A stretch of DNA of 64,000 bases from Acidovorax sp. HDW3. GTDB lineage: Bacteria > Pseudomonadota > Gammaproteobacteria > Burkholderiales > Burkholderiaceae_C. The notes under the pieces were generated by a model. That model ran no database searches. It was not told where the DNA came from and worked only from the letters and a program-made list of their open reading frames with translations. The stretch is taken from NCBI RefSeq assembly GCF_011303755.1, contig NZ_CP049885.1, positions 1,904,001-1,968,000 on the forward strand. Reading direction: 5' to 3'. A program made the translations under genes and the position numbers. Below are positions 35,219 to 44,800 of this stretch, piece after piece; position 1 is the stretch's first letter; each line of letters opens with the position of its first letter.

Positions 35219-36256
35219 TCAAGCTAAGGAATCGAGCGGCCAGCGGGGTTTGACGTCAAAGGCGTACAGCGGCGCCGGCACCTCGCGCCCGCACTGCAGG
35301 CGCATGGCGGCGGCCATGGCGATCATGGCGCCGTTATCGGTGCACAGGTGCAGCTCTGGGTAGTGCACGCGCACGCGCTGCTGGGTGCAGGCGGCGTTGA
35401 GCTGGGCGCGCAGCAGCGCGTTGGCGCCCACGCCGCCGGCCACCACCACGCGCTGCAGGCCGGTGTGCTGCAGGGCCTTGAGGGTTTTTTTCACCAGCAC
35501 CTCGACGATGGCCGCCTGGGTGCTGGCGGCCAGATCGGCGCGGCGCGCATCGAGCTGGTCGCCGAGCTTCTTGGCCTGCGTCAGCACCGCCGTTTTCAGG
35601 CCGGCAAAGGAAAAATCAAGGTCGCCGCTGTGCAACAGGGGGCGCGGCAGGGCAAACGCTTTGGCATCGCCTTGCTCGGCCAGGCGCGAGAGCGCCGGCC
35701 CGCCGGGGTAGCCCAGGCCGAGCAGCTTGGCCGATTTGTCGAAGGCTTCGCCAGCGGCGTCGTCAATCGTCTCGCCCAGCAGCTGGTACTGGCCGACGCC
35801 ATCGACGCGCATGAGCTGGGTGTGCCCGCCCGAGACGAGCAGGGCGACAAACGGAAATTCGGGCGCATCGGCGCTCAAGAAAGGCGAGAGCAAATGCCCT
35901 TCGAGGTGGTGCACGCCCAGCACCGGCTTGCCCAGCGCCGCGCCCAGGGCGCAGGCCAGGCCCGCGCCCACCAGCAACGCGCCAGCCAGGCCCGGGCCGC
36001 GCGTGAAGGCAACCACGTCCACCTCGGCGCGGCGGCGCCCGGCCTGGGCAAAAACGTCTTCCATCAAGGGCAGCACGCGCCGGATGTGGTCGCGGCTGGC
36101 CAGCTCGGGCACCACGCCGCCGTAGGCCTGGTGCATGTCGATCTGGCTGTGCAGGGCGTGCGCCAGCAGGCGCGGCAGGCCGCTGGCGGGGGTCTCGACC
36201 AGGGCCACGCCGGTTTCATCGCAGGAGGATTCAATCCCCAGAATCAGCAAACTCAT
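35219..36256 (-). CDS. tsaD: tRNA N6-threonylcarbamoyladenosine transferase TsaD
   Basis: 345 residues of the Kae1/Qri7/YgjD family. The start [16 protein letters not shown], the metal-binding [12 protein letters not shown] (two His), the nucleotide-binding [11 protein letters not shown] and the [10 protein letters not shown] motif near the end are all present. With TsaB, TsaC and TsaE it places the t6A modification on tRNAs that read ANN codons; it is essential in most bacteria. A single gene here, flanked by the CBS-protein gene upstream and a repeat downstream. Confidence 0.98.
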   Translation of the reverse strand: MSLLILGIESSCDETGVALVETPASGLPRLLAHALHSQIDMHQAYGGVVPELASRDHIRRVLPLMEDVFAQAGRRRAEVDVVAFTRGPGLAGALLVGAGLACALGAALGKPVLGVHHLEGHLLSPFLSADAPEFPFVALLVSGGHTQLMRVDGVGQYQLLGETIDDAAGEAFDKSAKLLGLGYPGGPALSRLAEQGDAKAFALPRPLLHSGDLDFSFAGLKTAVLTQAKKLGDQLDARRADLAASTQAAIVEVLVKKTLKALQHTGLQRVVVAGGVGANALLRAQLNAACTQQRVRVHYPELHLCTDNGAMIAMAAAMRLQCGREVPAPLYAFDVKPRWPLDSLA

Positions 36257-36301
36257 GGCCGCGAGTGTAGGGCCGGCGCGCCCGGCCTGCGGCCACCGGG
36301 G

Positions 36302-36745
36302 TCAGCGCCCGCCGCCGTGGATGTAGTGCGTGAGCTGCTCGATGATGAACTGCTGCGCGCTGATGATGTCCTTGACCAGGTCGCCGATGGAGACCATGCC
36401 CAGCAGCTTGCCGCCCTCGTCCACCACCGGCAGGTGGCGCAGGCGGTTTTCGGTCATGAGGGCCATGCACTGCTCGCTGCTCTGGCTCGGGCGCACGCAC
36501 AGCACGTTGCGCGTCATCACATCACGCACCGGGGTTTGGGCCGAATTGCGCCCTTGCAGGGCAATTTTGCGGGCGTAGTCACGCTCGGTGAAGATGCCAA
36601 CGATTTTCTCGTCCTCCATCACCAGCAGCGCGCCAATGCCCTCGCTGGCCAGGAGTTGCAGGGCGTCAAGCACCGAAGACTGCGGGCCTACGCGGTGCAC
36701 GGCGACGCTGGATTTGGCCTTGAGGATGTCGGCAACAGCGGTCAT
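36302..36745 (-). CDS. CBS-domain protein
   Basis: 147 residues forming one tandem CBS pair: first CBS near 8-65 (SVLDALQLLASEGIGALLVM, VGIFTERDYARKIAL), second near 75-135 (VRDVMTRNVLCVRPSQSSEQ, HLPVVDEGGKLLGMVSIGDL). Such stand-alone CBS proteins bind adenine nucleotides and act as small energy-sensing regulators. Its target is not apparent. It lies between tsaD and the chemoreceptor gene, all on the minus strand but with gaps suggesting separate transcripts. Confidence 0.93.
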   Translation of the reverse strand: MTAVADILKAKSSVAVHRVGPQSSVLDALQLLASEGIGALLVMEDEKIVGIFTERDYARKIALQGRNSAQTPVRDVMTRNVLCVRPSQSSEQCMALMTENRLRHLPVVDEGGKLLGMVSIGDLVKDIISAQQFIIEQLTHYIHGGGR

Positions 36746-36810
36746 ACAAAACTCCCGAAAAAAAGTAAACGCTGTGATTCAAACCCAAGCACCCGGGCCT
36801 GGCAACAGGG

Positions 36811-38481
36811 TCAGCCCGCTGTGAGCTGGGCCTGGGCCGCGCCAGTGGCCACCGGTGCGCGCTGCGCCTTCATGTTGCGGCGCAGGGCGACGGCATCGGG
36901 CGCCGGCGCGCGCGCACCATCGTCGAGGCGAAACACCTGCACCGTCTCGGACATGGTCTGCGCCTGGGCCTGTAGCGCCTGGGCGGCACTGCCGTTGTGC
37001 TGCACCAGGGCACTGTTTTGCTGCGTGATGGCGTCGAGCTGTGCCACAGCAGTGTTCACCTGCGAAATACCCGTGAGCTGCTCGTTGGCGGCGTGGTGGA
37101 TTTCACCCATGCAGGTGCTGACGCGACGCACCAGCGCCAGAGATTCGCCCATGGTGCTTTGCGCGGCCTCGGTGCGCTCGTGGCCCTGGCGCACTTTGTC
37201 GGCGGAGTCGGTGATGAGCTGGCGGATTTCTTTGGCCGCATCGGCGCTGCGCTGCGCCAGCGAACGCACCTCGCCAGCGACCACGGCAAAGCCCCGGCCC
37301 TGCTCGCCAGCGCGCGCGGCCTCTACCGCTGCGTTGAGCGCCAGGATGTTGGTTTGAAACGCAATGGAATCGATGAGCTGCGTGATCTCGCCAATGCGCC
37401 CCGACGCCTGCTGAATCTGCGCCATGGTGGCGGCCACGCCATCGACGGCGCTGCTGCTGCGCTCGGCCACCGCCGTCGCTTCGCTCGCCAGCTGCGCCGC
37501 CTGGTTGGCCGAGTCGGCGGTGAGTTTGACGGTGCCGGTGATCTGCTCCATGGAGGCCGCCGTCTCCTGCAGGTTCTCGGCCTGGGCCTCGGTGCGCTGC
37601 TCGAGCTCGTCGTTGCCCTGCGCCACGTCGTTGGACGAGGCGCGCATTTTCTGGCTTTCATCGCGCGCATCGCGCACCACGGATTGCAGGTTGACGCGCA
37701 GCTGGGCCAGGGCTTTTTCCAGATCACCGACGATGCCGCTGTGGCGCACATCAATGGGGTGCGACAGATCACAGGCCGCCAGGCGGTTGGCCAAGCGCAC
37801 CAACGCCAGCAGCGGCAGCACCGCCATGCGGTACGCGCCCCAGGCAATGGCCAGGGTCAGGCCCAGGGCCACAGCCCAGGCCAGGGCCGTGCCCATGCCC
37901 CACACCATGCCGCTGGCCAGGGCCGCCATGCCGCCCACGAACAGCACGCTCAAGGCCACCAACACCAGGCGCCCGAACATGTTCAGTTGCAACACCTCTT
38001 GCACGCGCCCCCAGGCGCTGGTGCTTATCAGGCGGCCCGCACGCAGCCGGTGCCCAGACTGACCAGCGGCCTTTTCATCGCGCAGGATTTTGAAGTGGCG
38101 CTCAGCGGCCGCGATCTGCGCCCGCGTGGCCTCGGTGCGCACCGACATATAACCGGCGGGCTGGTCACCCTCCATGAGGGGGGTGACGTTGGCCATGACC
38201 CAGTAAAAATCGCCGTCTTTGCGGCGATTTTTTACCGGGGCGGACCAAGGTTGGCCGCTTTTGACCGTTTCCCACAGGTCGAGGTAGGCGGCCTCGGGCA
38301 TGTCAGGGTGGCGCACGATGTTGTGCGGCTGGCCCAGCAGCTCCTCGCGCGGGTAGCCGCTGACTTCAATAAAGCTGGGGTTGCAGTACAGGATGCGGCC
38401 CTGCAGGTCGGTGGTGGACACCAGGGTCTGCCCCTTGGGGAAGGGGTACTCTCTCTCGCTGACCGGAAGATTCACGCGCAT
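36811..38481 (-). CDS. Aer-like methyl-accepting chemotaxis protein with PAS domain
   Basis: 556 residues. An N-terminal PAS domain (residues 20-125: GRILYCNPSFIEVSGYPREE, PHNIVRHPDMPEAAY) matches the FAD-binding PAS of Aer. Two hydrophobic helices near 170-215 anchor it, a HAMP-like region follows, and the signalling domain has the conserved hairpin tip (IDSIAFQTNILALNAAVEAA, GEQGRGFAVVAGEVRSLAQR). It probably senses redox state or oxygen in energy taxis and signals through CheA/CheW. No other chemotaxis genes are nearby. It is divergent from ybiB. Confidence 0.94.
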   Translation of the reverse strand: MRVNLPVSEREYPFPKGQTLVSTTDLQGRILYCNPSFIEVSGYPREELLGQPHNIVRHPDMPEAAYLDLWETVKSGQPWSAPVKNRRKDGDFYWVMANVTPLMEGDQPAGYMSVRTEATRAQIAAAERHFKILRDEKAAGQSGHRLRAGRLISTSAWGRVQEVLQLNMFGRLVLVALSVLFVGGMAALASGMVWGMGTALAWAVALGLTLAIAWGAYRMAVLPLLALVRLANRLAACDLSHPIDVRHSGIVGDLEKALAQLRVNLQSVVRDARDESQKMRASSNDVAQGNDELEQRTEAQAENLQETAASMEQITGTVKLTADSANQAAQLASEATAVAERSSSAVDGVAATMAQIQQASGRIGEITQLIDSIAFQTNILALNAAVEAARAGEQGRGFAVVAGEVRSLAQRSADAAKEIRQLITDSADKVRQGHERTEAAQSTMGESLALVRRVSTCMGEIHHAANEQLTGISQVNTAVAQLDAITQQNSALVQHNGSAAQALQAQAQTMSETVQVFRLDDGARAPAPDAVALRRNMKAQRAPVATGAAQAQLTAG

Positions 38482-38576
38482 ACGCTATTCCCTCCAAAAA
38501 GTCGATAGATTCATTGCGGCATTGCCGTCCCGGACAATAGCCGGCGTTTTGAACCACTTCAACCCCTTTTTTCCCC

Positions 38577-39491
38577 ATGGGCATCAGCCACTACATCAAA
38601 GAAATCGGGCGCGGCGCACGCGGCGCCAAGGCCCTCACCCGCACGCAAGCGGCCGACCTGCTCAGCCAGTTGCTCGACGGCCAGGTGAGCGATCTGGAGA
38701 TCGGCGCCTTCTGCGTCGCCATGCGCATCAAGGGCGAGAGCGCTGAGGAGATGTGCGGCTTTTTGGACGCCGTGCTCGCGCGCGCGGCGCTGTTCCCGCC
38801 CACGGCACGGCCCCTGATCGTGTTGCCCAGCTACAACGGCGCGCGCAAGCTGCCGGTGCTGACGCCGCTGCTGGCGCTGCTGCTGGCACGCCAGGGACTG
38901 CCGGTGCTGGTGCACGGAATGCGCACCGAGGAGCGCCGGGTTTTAGCGTCTGAAGTGCTGCAAGCGCTTGATATACCTGCGCTAACAGCTCCTGAAACAA
39001 TAGCAAACGGCACGGTGGCGCACATCGACACGGCGCAGTTGCACCCGGCACTGGCGCGGCTCTTGGCGGTGCGCCAGGCGATTGGCCTGCGCACCCCCGG
39101 CCACAGCCTGGTCAAGCTGCTGGCGCCCTGCCAGGGGCCGGCGCTGCTGCTGACCAGCTACACCCACCCCGAATACGCCACGCTGATGCAAGAGGTGCTG
39201 GCCGCACGCGGCGCCCACGCCCTGCTCTCGCGCGGGCTCGAAGGCGAGGTGGCCTGCGACCCGCGCCGCCAGGCGCGCTACGACGCGCTGCTCGCCGGCG
39301 TGCACCAGGTGCTGGCCGAGCAGCAGCCGGGCACGGCAGCCGAGGTGCCGGGCCTGCCCACAGCCATCGACGCGCAGAGCACCGCGCACTACACCCGCGC
39401 CGTGCTCGCCGGAGCGCTGCCGGTACCGCCGGCGCTGGCGCAACAGGTGGCGCATGTCTGCGCCCTGGTGGCGCAGCTGGAGGCGGCGTGA
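38577..39491 (+). CDS. ybiB: YbiB-type DNA-binding protein (glycosyltransferase family 3 fold)
   Basis: 304 residues resembling the TrpD/YbiB fold: SHYIKEIGRGARGAKALTRT at the start, the helical N-terminal domain (LLSQLLDGQVSDLEIGAF), then the phosphoribosyltransferase-like domain with LPSYNGARKLPVLTPLLALL. YbiB binds DNA and is SOS-induced in E. coli, without known transferase activity. Codons around 38965-39001 resemble a decayed copy of the dispersed palindromic repeat, read here as protein. It ends in GTGA overlapping the flavoprotein gene. Confidence 0.92.
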   Translation: MGISHYIKEIGRGARGAKALTRTQAADLLSQLLDGQVSDLEIGAFCVAMRIKGESAEEMCGFLDAVLARAALFPPTARPLIVLPSYNGARKLPVLTPLLALLLARQGLPVLVHGMRTEERRVLASEVLQALDIPALTAPETIANGTVAHIDTAQLHPALARLLAVRQAIGLRTPGHSLVKLLAPCQGPALLLTSYTHPEYATLMQEVLAARGAHALLSRGLEGEVACDPRRQARYDALLAGVHQVLAEQQPGTAAEVPGLPTAIDAQSTAHYTRAVLAGALPVPPALAQQVAHVCALVAQLEAA

Positions 39492-40741
39492 GCACACCCG
39501 ACTTTGATGCCATCGTCATCGGCGCCGGCGCCGCCGGCCTGCTGTGCGCGGCACTGGCCGGGCAGCGCGGCCTGCGCGTGCTGCTGATCGACCACGCCGA
39601 GCGGGTGGCGGAAAAAATCCGCATCTCCGGCGGCGGGCGCTGCAACTTCACCAACCGCGACCTGGACGTGCGCGCGCCGCAGCGCCACTACGTTGGCCAG
39701 AACCCGCAGTTCTGCCGCTCGGCGCTCTCGCGCTACACGCCGCAGGACTTCATCGCCTTGCTGCAGCAGCACGGCCTGGCGTTCCACGAAAAGCACAAGG
39801 GCCAGCTGTTTCTGGACCGCTCGGCACAAGACCTGATCGACCTGCTGCTGGCCGAATGCGCCCGGGGGCAGGTGACGCACTGGCAGCCCTGCCGCGTAAA
39901 AAATGTGGCGTTTTTGGCCGCTAGCGCAGACCAGTCAAGCGCGAGCAGCTATCAAATTGATACCGATAAAGGCCTAGTACAGGCGCGTAGCCTGGTGCTG
40001 GCCACGGGCGGGCTGTCGATTCCCGCCATTGGCGCAAGCGATTTTGGCCACCGCCTGGCACGCCAGTTCGGCCTGCCGGTGGTCGCGCCGCGCCCCGGGC
40101 TGGTGCCGCTGACGTTTGACGGCACCGCCTGGGCACCCTACGCGCAACTCGCCGGCCTGGCGCTGCCGGTGGAAATCAGCTGCGGGGCGAAGAAAGAGCG
40201 CGTCGCCTTCCACGAGGATTTGCTGTTCACGCACCGGGGGCTTTCCGGCCCGGCGGTGCTGCAGATTTCGAGCTACTGGCAGCCCGGCCAGCCCCTGGGC
40301 ATCAACCTGGCGCCACACACCGACCTGGCGGCGCACCTGCTGGCAGCCAAGGCGCAGTCCAAAAAACGCATTGCCAACGAACTCGCCACCTTGCTGCCCA
40401 GCCGCCTGGCCGAAGCCTGGTGCAGCCAAAGCGCCGACTGGCAGCGCCCGATCAACGAAGCGAGCGACAAAGCCCTGCTGCGCCTGGCCGAGCAGCTCGC
40501 GTGCTGGCAGCTCACGCCCACGGGCACCGAGGGCTACAAAAAAGCCGAAGTGACCCTGGGCGGCGTGGACACGCGCGCACTCTCGCAGCAAAGCATGGAA
40601 TGCAAGGCGCAGCCAGGGCTGTACTGCATTGGCGAGGTGGTGGATATCACCGGCTGGCTCGGCGGCTACAACTTCCAGTGGGCCTGGGCGAGCGCTGCCG
40701 CCTGCGCGCGTGCCTTGCCGGGTGCTGGTGATTCGTTATAA
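39488..40741 (+). CDS. FAD-dependent oxidoreductase of the HI0933/BaiN family
   Basis: 417 residues from a GTG overlapping the ybiB stop. FAD-binding motif at the N-terminus (AIVIGAGAAGLLCAALAGQR-like), the family signature IRISGGGRCNFTNRD, and the C-terminal TLGGVDTRALSQQSMECK and GEVVDITGWLGGYNFQWA. Members reduce unknown substrates; BaiN acts on bile acids in gut clostridia, which is unlikely here. A dispersed repeat copy is embedded in frame near residue 141-158, forming an insertion-like loop. The rpsU promoter overlaps the end of this gene. Confidence 0.93.
   Translation: MSTPDFDAIVIGAGAAGLLCAALAGQRGLRVLLIDHAERVAEKIRISGGGRCNFTNRDLDVRAPQRHYVGQNPQFCRSALSRYTPQDFIALLQQHGLAFHEKHKGQLFLDRSAQDLIDLLLAECARGQVTHWQPCRVKNVAFLAASADQSSASSYQIDTDKGLVQARSLVLATGGLSIPAIGASDFGHRLARQFGLPVVAPRPGLVPLTFDGTAWAPYAQLAGLALPVEISCGAKKERVAFHEDLLFTHRGLSGPAVLQISSYWQPGQPLGINLAPHTDLAAHLLAAKAQSKKRIANELATLLPSRLAEAWCSQSADWQRPINEASDKALLRLAEQLACWQLTPTGTEGYKKAEVTLGGVDTRALSQQSMECKAQPGLYCIGEVVDITGWLGGYNFQWAWASAAACARALPGAGDSL
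39910..39960. repeat. Dispersed palindromic repeat embedded in the flavoprotein gene
   Basis: GTTTTTGGCCGCTAGCGCAG, loop ACCAGTC, AAGCGCGAGCAGCTATCAAATT. The whole element is read in frame, adding about 17 residues (FLAASADQSSASSYQID). Confidence 0.85.
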
Positions 40742-40742
40742 T
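40715..40742 (+). promoter_or_regulatory. Sigma-70 promoter of rpsU
   Basis: TTGCCG, 16-bp spacer, perfect TATAAT. It overlaps the last codons of the flavoprotein gene and leaves a leader of about 125 bases before rpsU. Confidence 0.75.
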
Positions 40743-40873
40743 GCTCGGCTTTGCTGGCAAACGCCCGTCGGCCGGAATACTAGTTAGAGACGGGCAACCC
40801 CGCTGACCATGGCTTTTGGGCCCGATCTTCCCAACAACCCGCTGGCAGCACTTAATTTGGAATCCATAAGCCA

Positions 40874-41086
40874 ATGACCACCATCCGCGTAAAAGAAAAC
40901 GAACCGTTTGACGTTGCCCTGCGCCGCTTCAAGCGCACCATCGAAAAACTGGGCCTGCTGACCGACCTGCGCGCCCGCGAGTTCTACGAAAAGCCCACCG
41001 CCGAGCGCAAGCGCAAGAAGGCCGCCGCCGTCAAGCGCCACTACAAGCGCGTGCGCAGTATGCAGCTGCCCAAGAAGCTGTACTAA
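40874..41086 (+). CDS. rpsU: 30S ribosomal protein S21
   Basis: 70 residues, the usual length: [20 protein letters not shown] at the start, [20 protein letters not shown] in the middle, very basic. It helps start-codon selection on the small ribosomal subunit. It has its own strong promoter and a terminator at 41130-41166. Confidence 0.99.
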
Positions 41087-41129
41087 GCTTCTACTGAGCA
41101 TCGTCCAGGGCTTTGCGCCCAGACACTGA

Positions 41130-41166
41130 AAAAACCCGCGCTAGGGACGCCAAGCGCGGGTTTTTT
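41130..41166 (+). terminator. Rho-independent terminator of rpsU
   Basis: AAAACCCGCGCT, loop AGGGACGCC, AAGCGCGGGTTTTTT: a GC-rich stem followed by six T. Confidence 0.92.
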
Positions 41167-41208
41167 CGTTCTGTATTTTTTTGATCTGACCCCGCCGGAG
41201 AGAACGCC

Positions 41209-41655
41209 ATGAGCCTCAAAGAGCAAATCACCGAAGACATGAAAACCGCCATGCGCGCCAAGGACAGCGCACGCCTGGGCACCATCCGCCTGCTGCAAGC
41301 GGCGATGAAGCAAAAAGAAGTGGACGAGCGCATCACGCTCGACGATGCGGCCATCGTCGCCATCGTCGATAAGCTCATCAAGCAGCGCAAGGACAGCATC
41401 ACGGCATTTGAGGGCGCGGGCCGCCAGGACCTGGCCGATCAGGAAAAGGCCGAACTGGCCGTGCTGCAGGTGTATTTGCCCGCACGCATGTCGGAAGACG
41501 AGATTCGCGCCGCCGTGCAGGCCATCGTCGCCGAGCTGGGTGTAAGTAGCCCTGCGGATATGGGAAAAGTGATGGGCGTGGTAAAAACCCGGCTTGCAGG
41601 AAAAGCCGATATGGGCTTGGTGTCTGCGGCCGTCAAAGCCGCCTTGACCCCCTAA
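41209..41655 (+). CDS. GatB/YqeY-domain protein
   Basis: 148 residues: MSLKEQITEDMKTAMRAKDS at the start, the family motif TIRLLQAAMKQKEVDE and the C-terminal helical domain ending KVMGVVKTRLAGKADMGLVS. The YqeY family resembles the tail domain of the tRNA amidotransferase GatB and may bind tRNA; its role is unproven. The ribosome site GGAGAG lies before the ATG. It follows rpsU, a conserved neighbour order (rpsU-yqeY-dnaG) in many bacteria, but dnaG is not next here. Confidence 0.94.
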   Translation: MSLKEQITEDMKTAMRAKDSARLGTIRLLQAAMKQKEVDERITLDDAAIVAIVDKLIKQRKDSITAFEGAGRQDLADQEKAELAVLQVYLPARMSEDEIRAAVQAIVAELGVSSPADMGKVMGVVKTRLAGKADMGLVSAAVKAALTP

Positions 41656-41696
41656 GCCGCCACCGGCACTTACTCCCGCTTTTATTTTTCGCCGCT

Positions 41697-41732
41697 GCCA
41701 GCACCCCACCAGGGTGCTGGCTTTTGTTTTTT
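41697..41732 (+). terminator. Rho-independent terminator after yqeY
   Basis: GCCAGCACCC, loop CACCA, GGGTGCTGGC, then TTTTGTTTTTT: a perfect ten-base-pair stem. Confidence 0.92.
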
Positions 41733-41856
41733 CAGGGCCCAAGAAACCCTATCGCCCACCACCAGCGCATAGCAACCGACGGCATTTCACAGGCAGACAG
41801 AGACCGCCTGAATTCTGGCACAAGAAACCATCAGTTACGCGCAAAAACAAAAAAAC

Positions 41857-44800
41857 ATGAACCCACACCATTGGAAGCAACTCCCCGCCCTCCTCCTGAG
41901 CGCCGCCACCCTGAGCGCCTGCGGCTGGGTACCCGACGACGACCTCCATGCCAACAACAACGGCAACACCACCCAACCCGACGGCGGCAACCAAAACGGT
42001 GGCAATGGCGAGGTCACGCCCCCAGTGACCGCACCCCCAACAACCACGCCGCCCGAGACCACCCCGCCGGCCACTACTCCGCCCACAACCGAGCCCGAAG
42101 ACCCTGGTGCAGTGGGTACACCGCCTGCGACGACGCCGCCCGTCACGACACCACCGGTGACCACTCCGCCCGTCACCACGCCCCCCGTCACGACACCACC
42201 GGTGACCACTCCGCCCGTCACCACGCCCCCCGTCACGACGCCACCGGTGACCACTCCGCCCGTCACCACGCCGCCGGTGACCACCCCCCCCGTCACGCCC
42301 CCGCCACCCCTGACCCCGGCGCAGAAGTACCCTGAGCCCGTCGGCGCCCAATACCAAGTGCCCAACGCCCGGGCGTTTTACGACAGGGACAAGACCGGCG
42401 CCCCGCGCGCCGTGCGCAACGACCTTGGCGGCACGCTGCCGGGCATGGTGCAGTTTGTGCAAAGCCATAGCGTCGATCCCTCGGGCAACGAGGCCAAGGA
42501 AATGCCGCGCCTGACGATGCAGCGCGAGGCCCTGCTCCTGGTCACGCCCGACCCGGCACTGCAAGACGTGAGTGACCTGCAGGTCAGCGTCACCGTCAAC
42601 GGCCAGAGCAAGGGCACGCTGGCCCTGAAGCACCCGAACCTGATACCGCGCTCGGATTACTCCAACCGCGATGGCCGCCCGGACTACGTTTACTCACTGC
42701 GCGCCTGGTCGGCCGTGCTGCCCTGGGACTCGATGGTGCCCGGCCTGGAGCTGCGCGTGAGCGACAGCAAGAACCGCACGGGCACGCTGGCGGCCAATGC
42801 CATCGACTTCTCCGGCGCGGGCGAACTGGTGCTGCACAGCGTGCGCCTGGGAATGCTGACCGACCCGCCCAACGGCAACCACCGCTTCCTCACCAACACC
42901 ATCGACGCGGCCAGCGACTACCTGCAAACCATTCCGGCTGCACGCATCACTGCCGCGTACTACGAGGACGTCAAACTCTCCAAGGTCATCGTCGCCTCGG
43001 GCGTGATCTATGACACCCAAAGTGCCACCAACGGTGACGTCTACAGCGGCGACATGCGCGAGAACACCGGCAAAGCCACCTTCAGCGTCGGCATCAACCT
43101 GGCCAATTGGGGCGTGACCAGCGCCGGGATGCAGTCGCAGCAGCAGCCCCAGGTAACGCAGGCGGCCGTCATGCACCACGCGCGCGGCATGTACGCCAAC
43201 GGCGCCCAAACCCACGGCCTGTCGGGCGGCAACAGCATCCTGACGCTGTACGACAGTGCCGGCAACGAGTTCAGCCACGAGATCGGCCACCACTACGGCC
43301 TGGGCCACTACCCTGGAGAGGTCAACGGCAACTACTTCTGGTCGGTGCACCACCACGACAGCGGCTGGGGCTACGTCAGCTACCGCAAGCGGATGCGCGC
43401 CAACATCAACTGGCACGAGAGCAAAACCTACGGCCCCAACGGGATGCCGGTGCTCGACGACACCTACGCCTTCAACAAGGACGCCATGGCCGGCGGCAAC
43501 CACGCCAGCGCCCTGTCCCACTACACCCAGTACACCGGCTACAGCACCAAGCAAAGAATCCAGCCGGCGTTTGACCGCGCCGCCGTGTACGCGCCCGATT
43601 CGCCCACCGGCTACCGCAGGTGGAACGCCAGCACGCGCACCATGGAAGACGTGGCCCCGGCCATCCCGAACCAGAACGATGTTTGGTTCAACAGCGCCAG
43701 CGGCAAGTTCCTCAAGCCCCGGCGTTTTGGCGTGCCCGTCGTCACCCTGCTCGGCGGCTACGACCCGACCAACAACAAGGCCCTCATCTACCCGGCGCTG
43801 CGCAGCAACTGGGGCAATGTGTTTGACCTGCCCACCCAGGCCGTGAGCACCACCGAACCGCGCCAGTGCTGGCTGCAGGTCGATTTTGCCGCCCAACCCA
43901 GCCAGCGCATTGCGGTGGCCGGCAAGCGGATGCAAAACGGCTCGATCAACAAGCTGCACGTCAACCTGGCGCAAGACGAGCAGCCGCGCCGCGCCGAGCT
44001 CAAGTGCCAGACGCCGAACCAGGCCGAAGAATCGCTGTACGTGCTCGACATCCCCACCAACCAGCCCGCCATGACCGCCCCGGTGGTGGTGGGCAAGGAG
44101 CAGGGCTACAGCGCGCTGCGCGCAGCCGAGCTGCCGCAGCTCGACAGCGCCTTGCAAGCGCTCGCCGGTAAAGCGGTGCCCGTTCTTTCAACCGCGTCCC
44201 AGCGCCAGCTCGATAGCTGGGGTGACAACACCCAGGGCCTGTCCGCCGCCGCGCAAACCCAGCTCGTCCGCTACCAGCAGCAGCAAAGCAACGCCCAGCG
44301 CCTGAGCCTGTGGATGGACACCTACGCCAGCGCCCTCGACCAGGGCCTGGCCGATGCGCAGACCGCGCTGCTGGACTTCACCCAAACCCTGGGCCTGTAC
44401 CGCACCCCGCTGATCCCCACCGGCCAGACCATGAAAATGGCCAACGGCAACTGCATCCAGAAAACCGGCGACAGCGGCGTGCGCATTGCCGGCAAGAGTC
44501 TGTGCAGCGGCGACATCAATGAGCAGTGGATTCTCGACAGCCGGGGCGCCATCCGCAGCCGCGCCAATATGGACTTGTGCCTGACCGACCAGGGCGGCAG
44601 CAACGCCGTCAAGCTCGCGCGCTGCGACAGCGCCAACGACGCCCAGGCCTGGAACACCGCCACCGCCAACCGCTACAGCCGTAGCGGACGTTGCCTGGAC
44701 TTGAACCAGGGCTTTTTGACCAACAACGTGGGCACCCTCATCACCTACAGCTGCTCGGGCGGCGCCAACCAGTACTGGGCTGGCCTGGTGATGAGCGACA

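Noticed and set aside
42121-42303. Possible CRISPR array
   Set aside because: The repeats are directly tandem 15-bp units in frame within a gene, without spacers.
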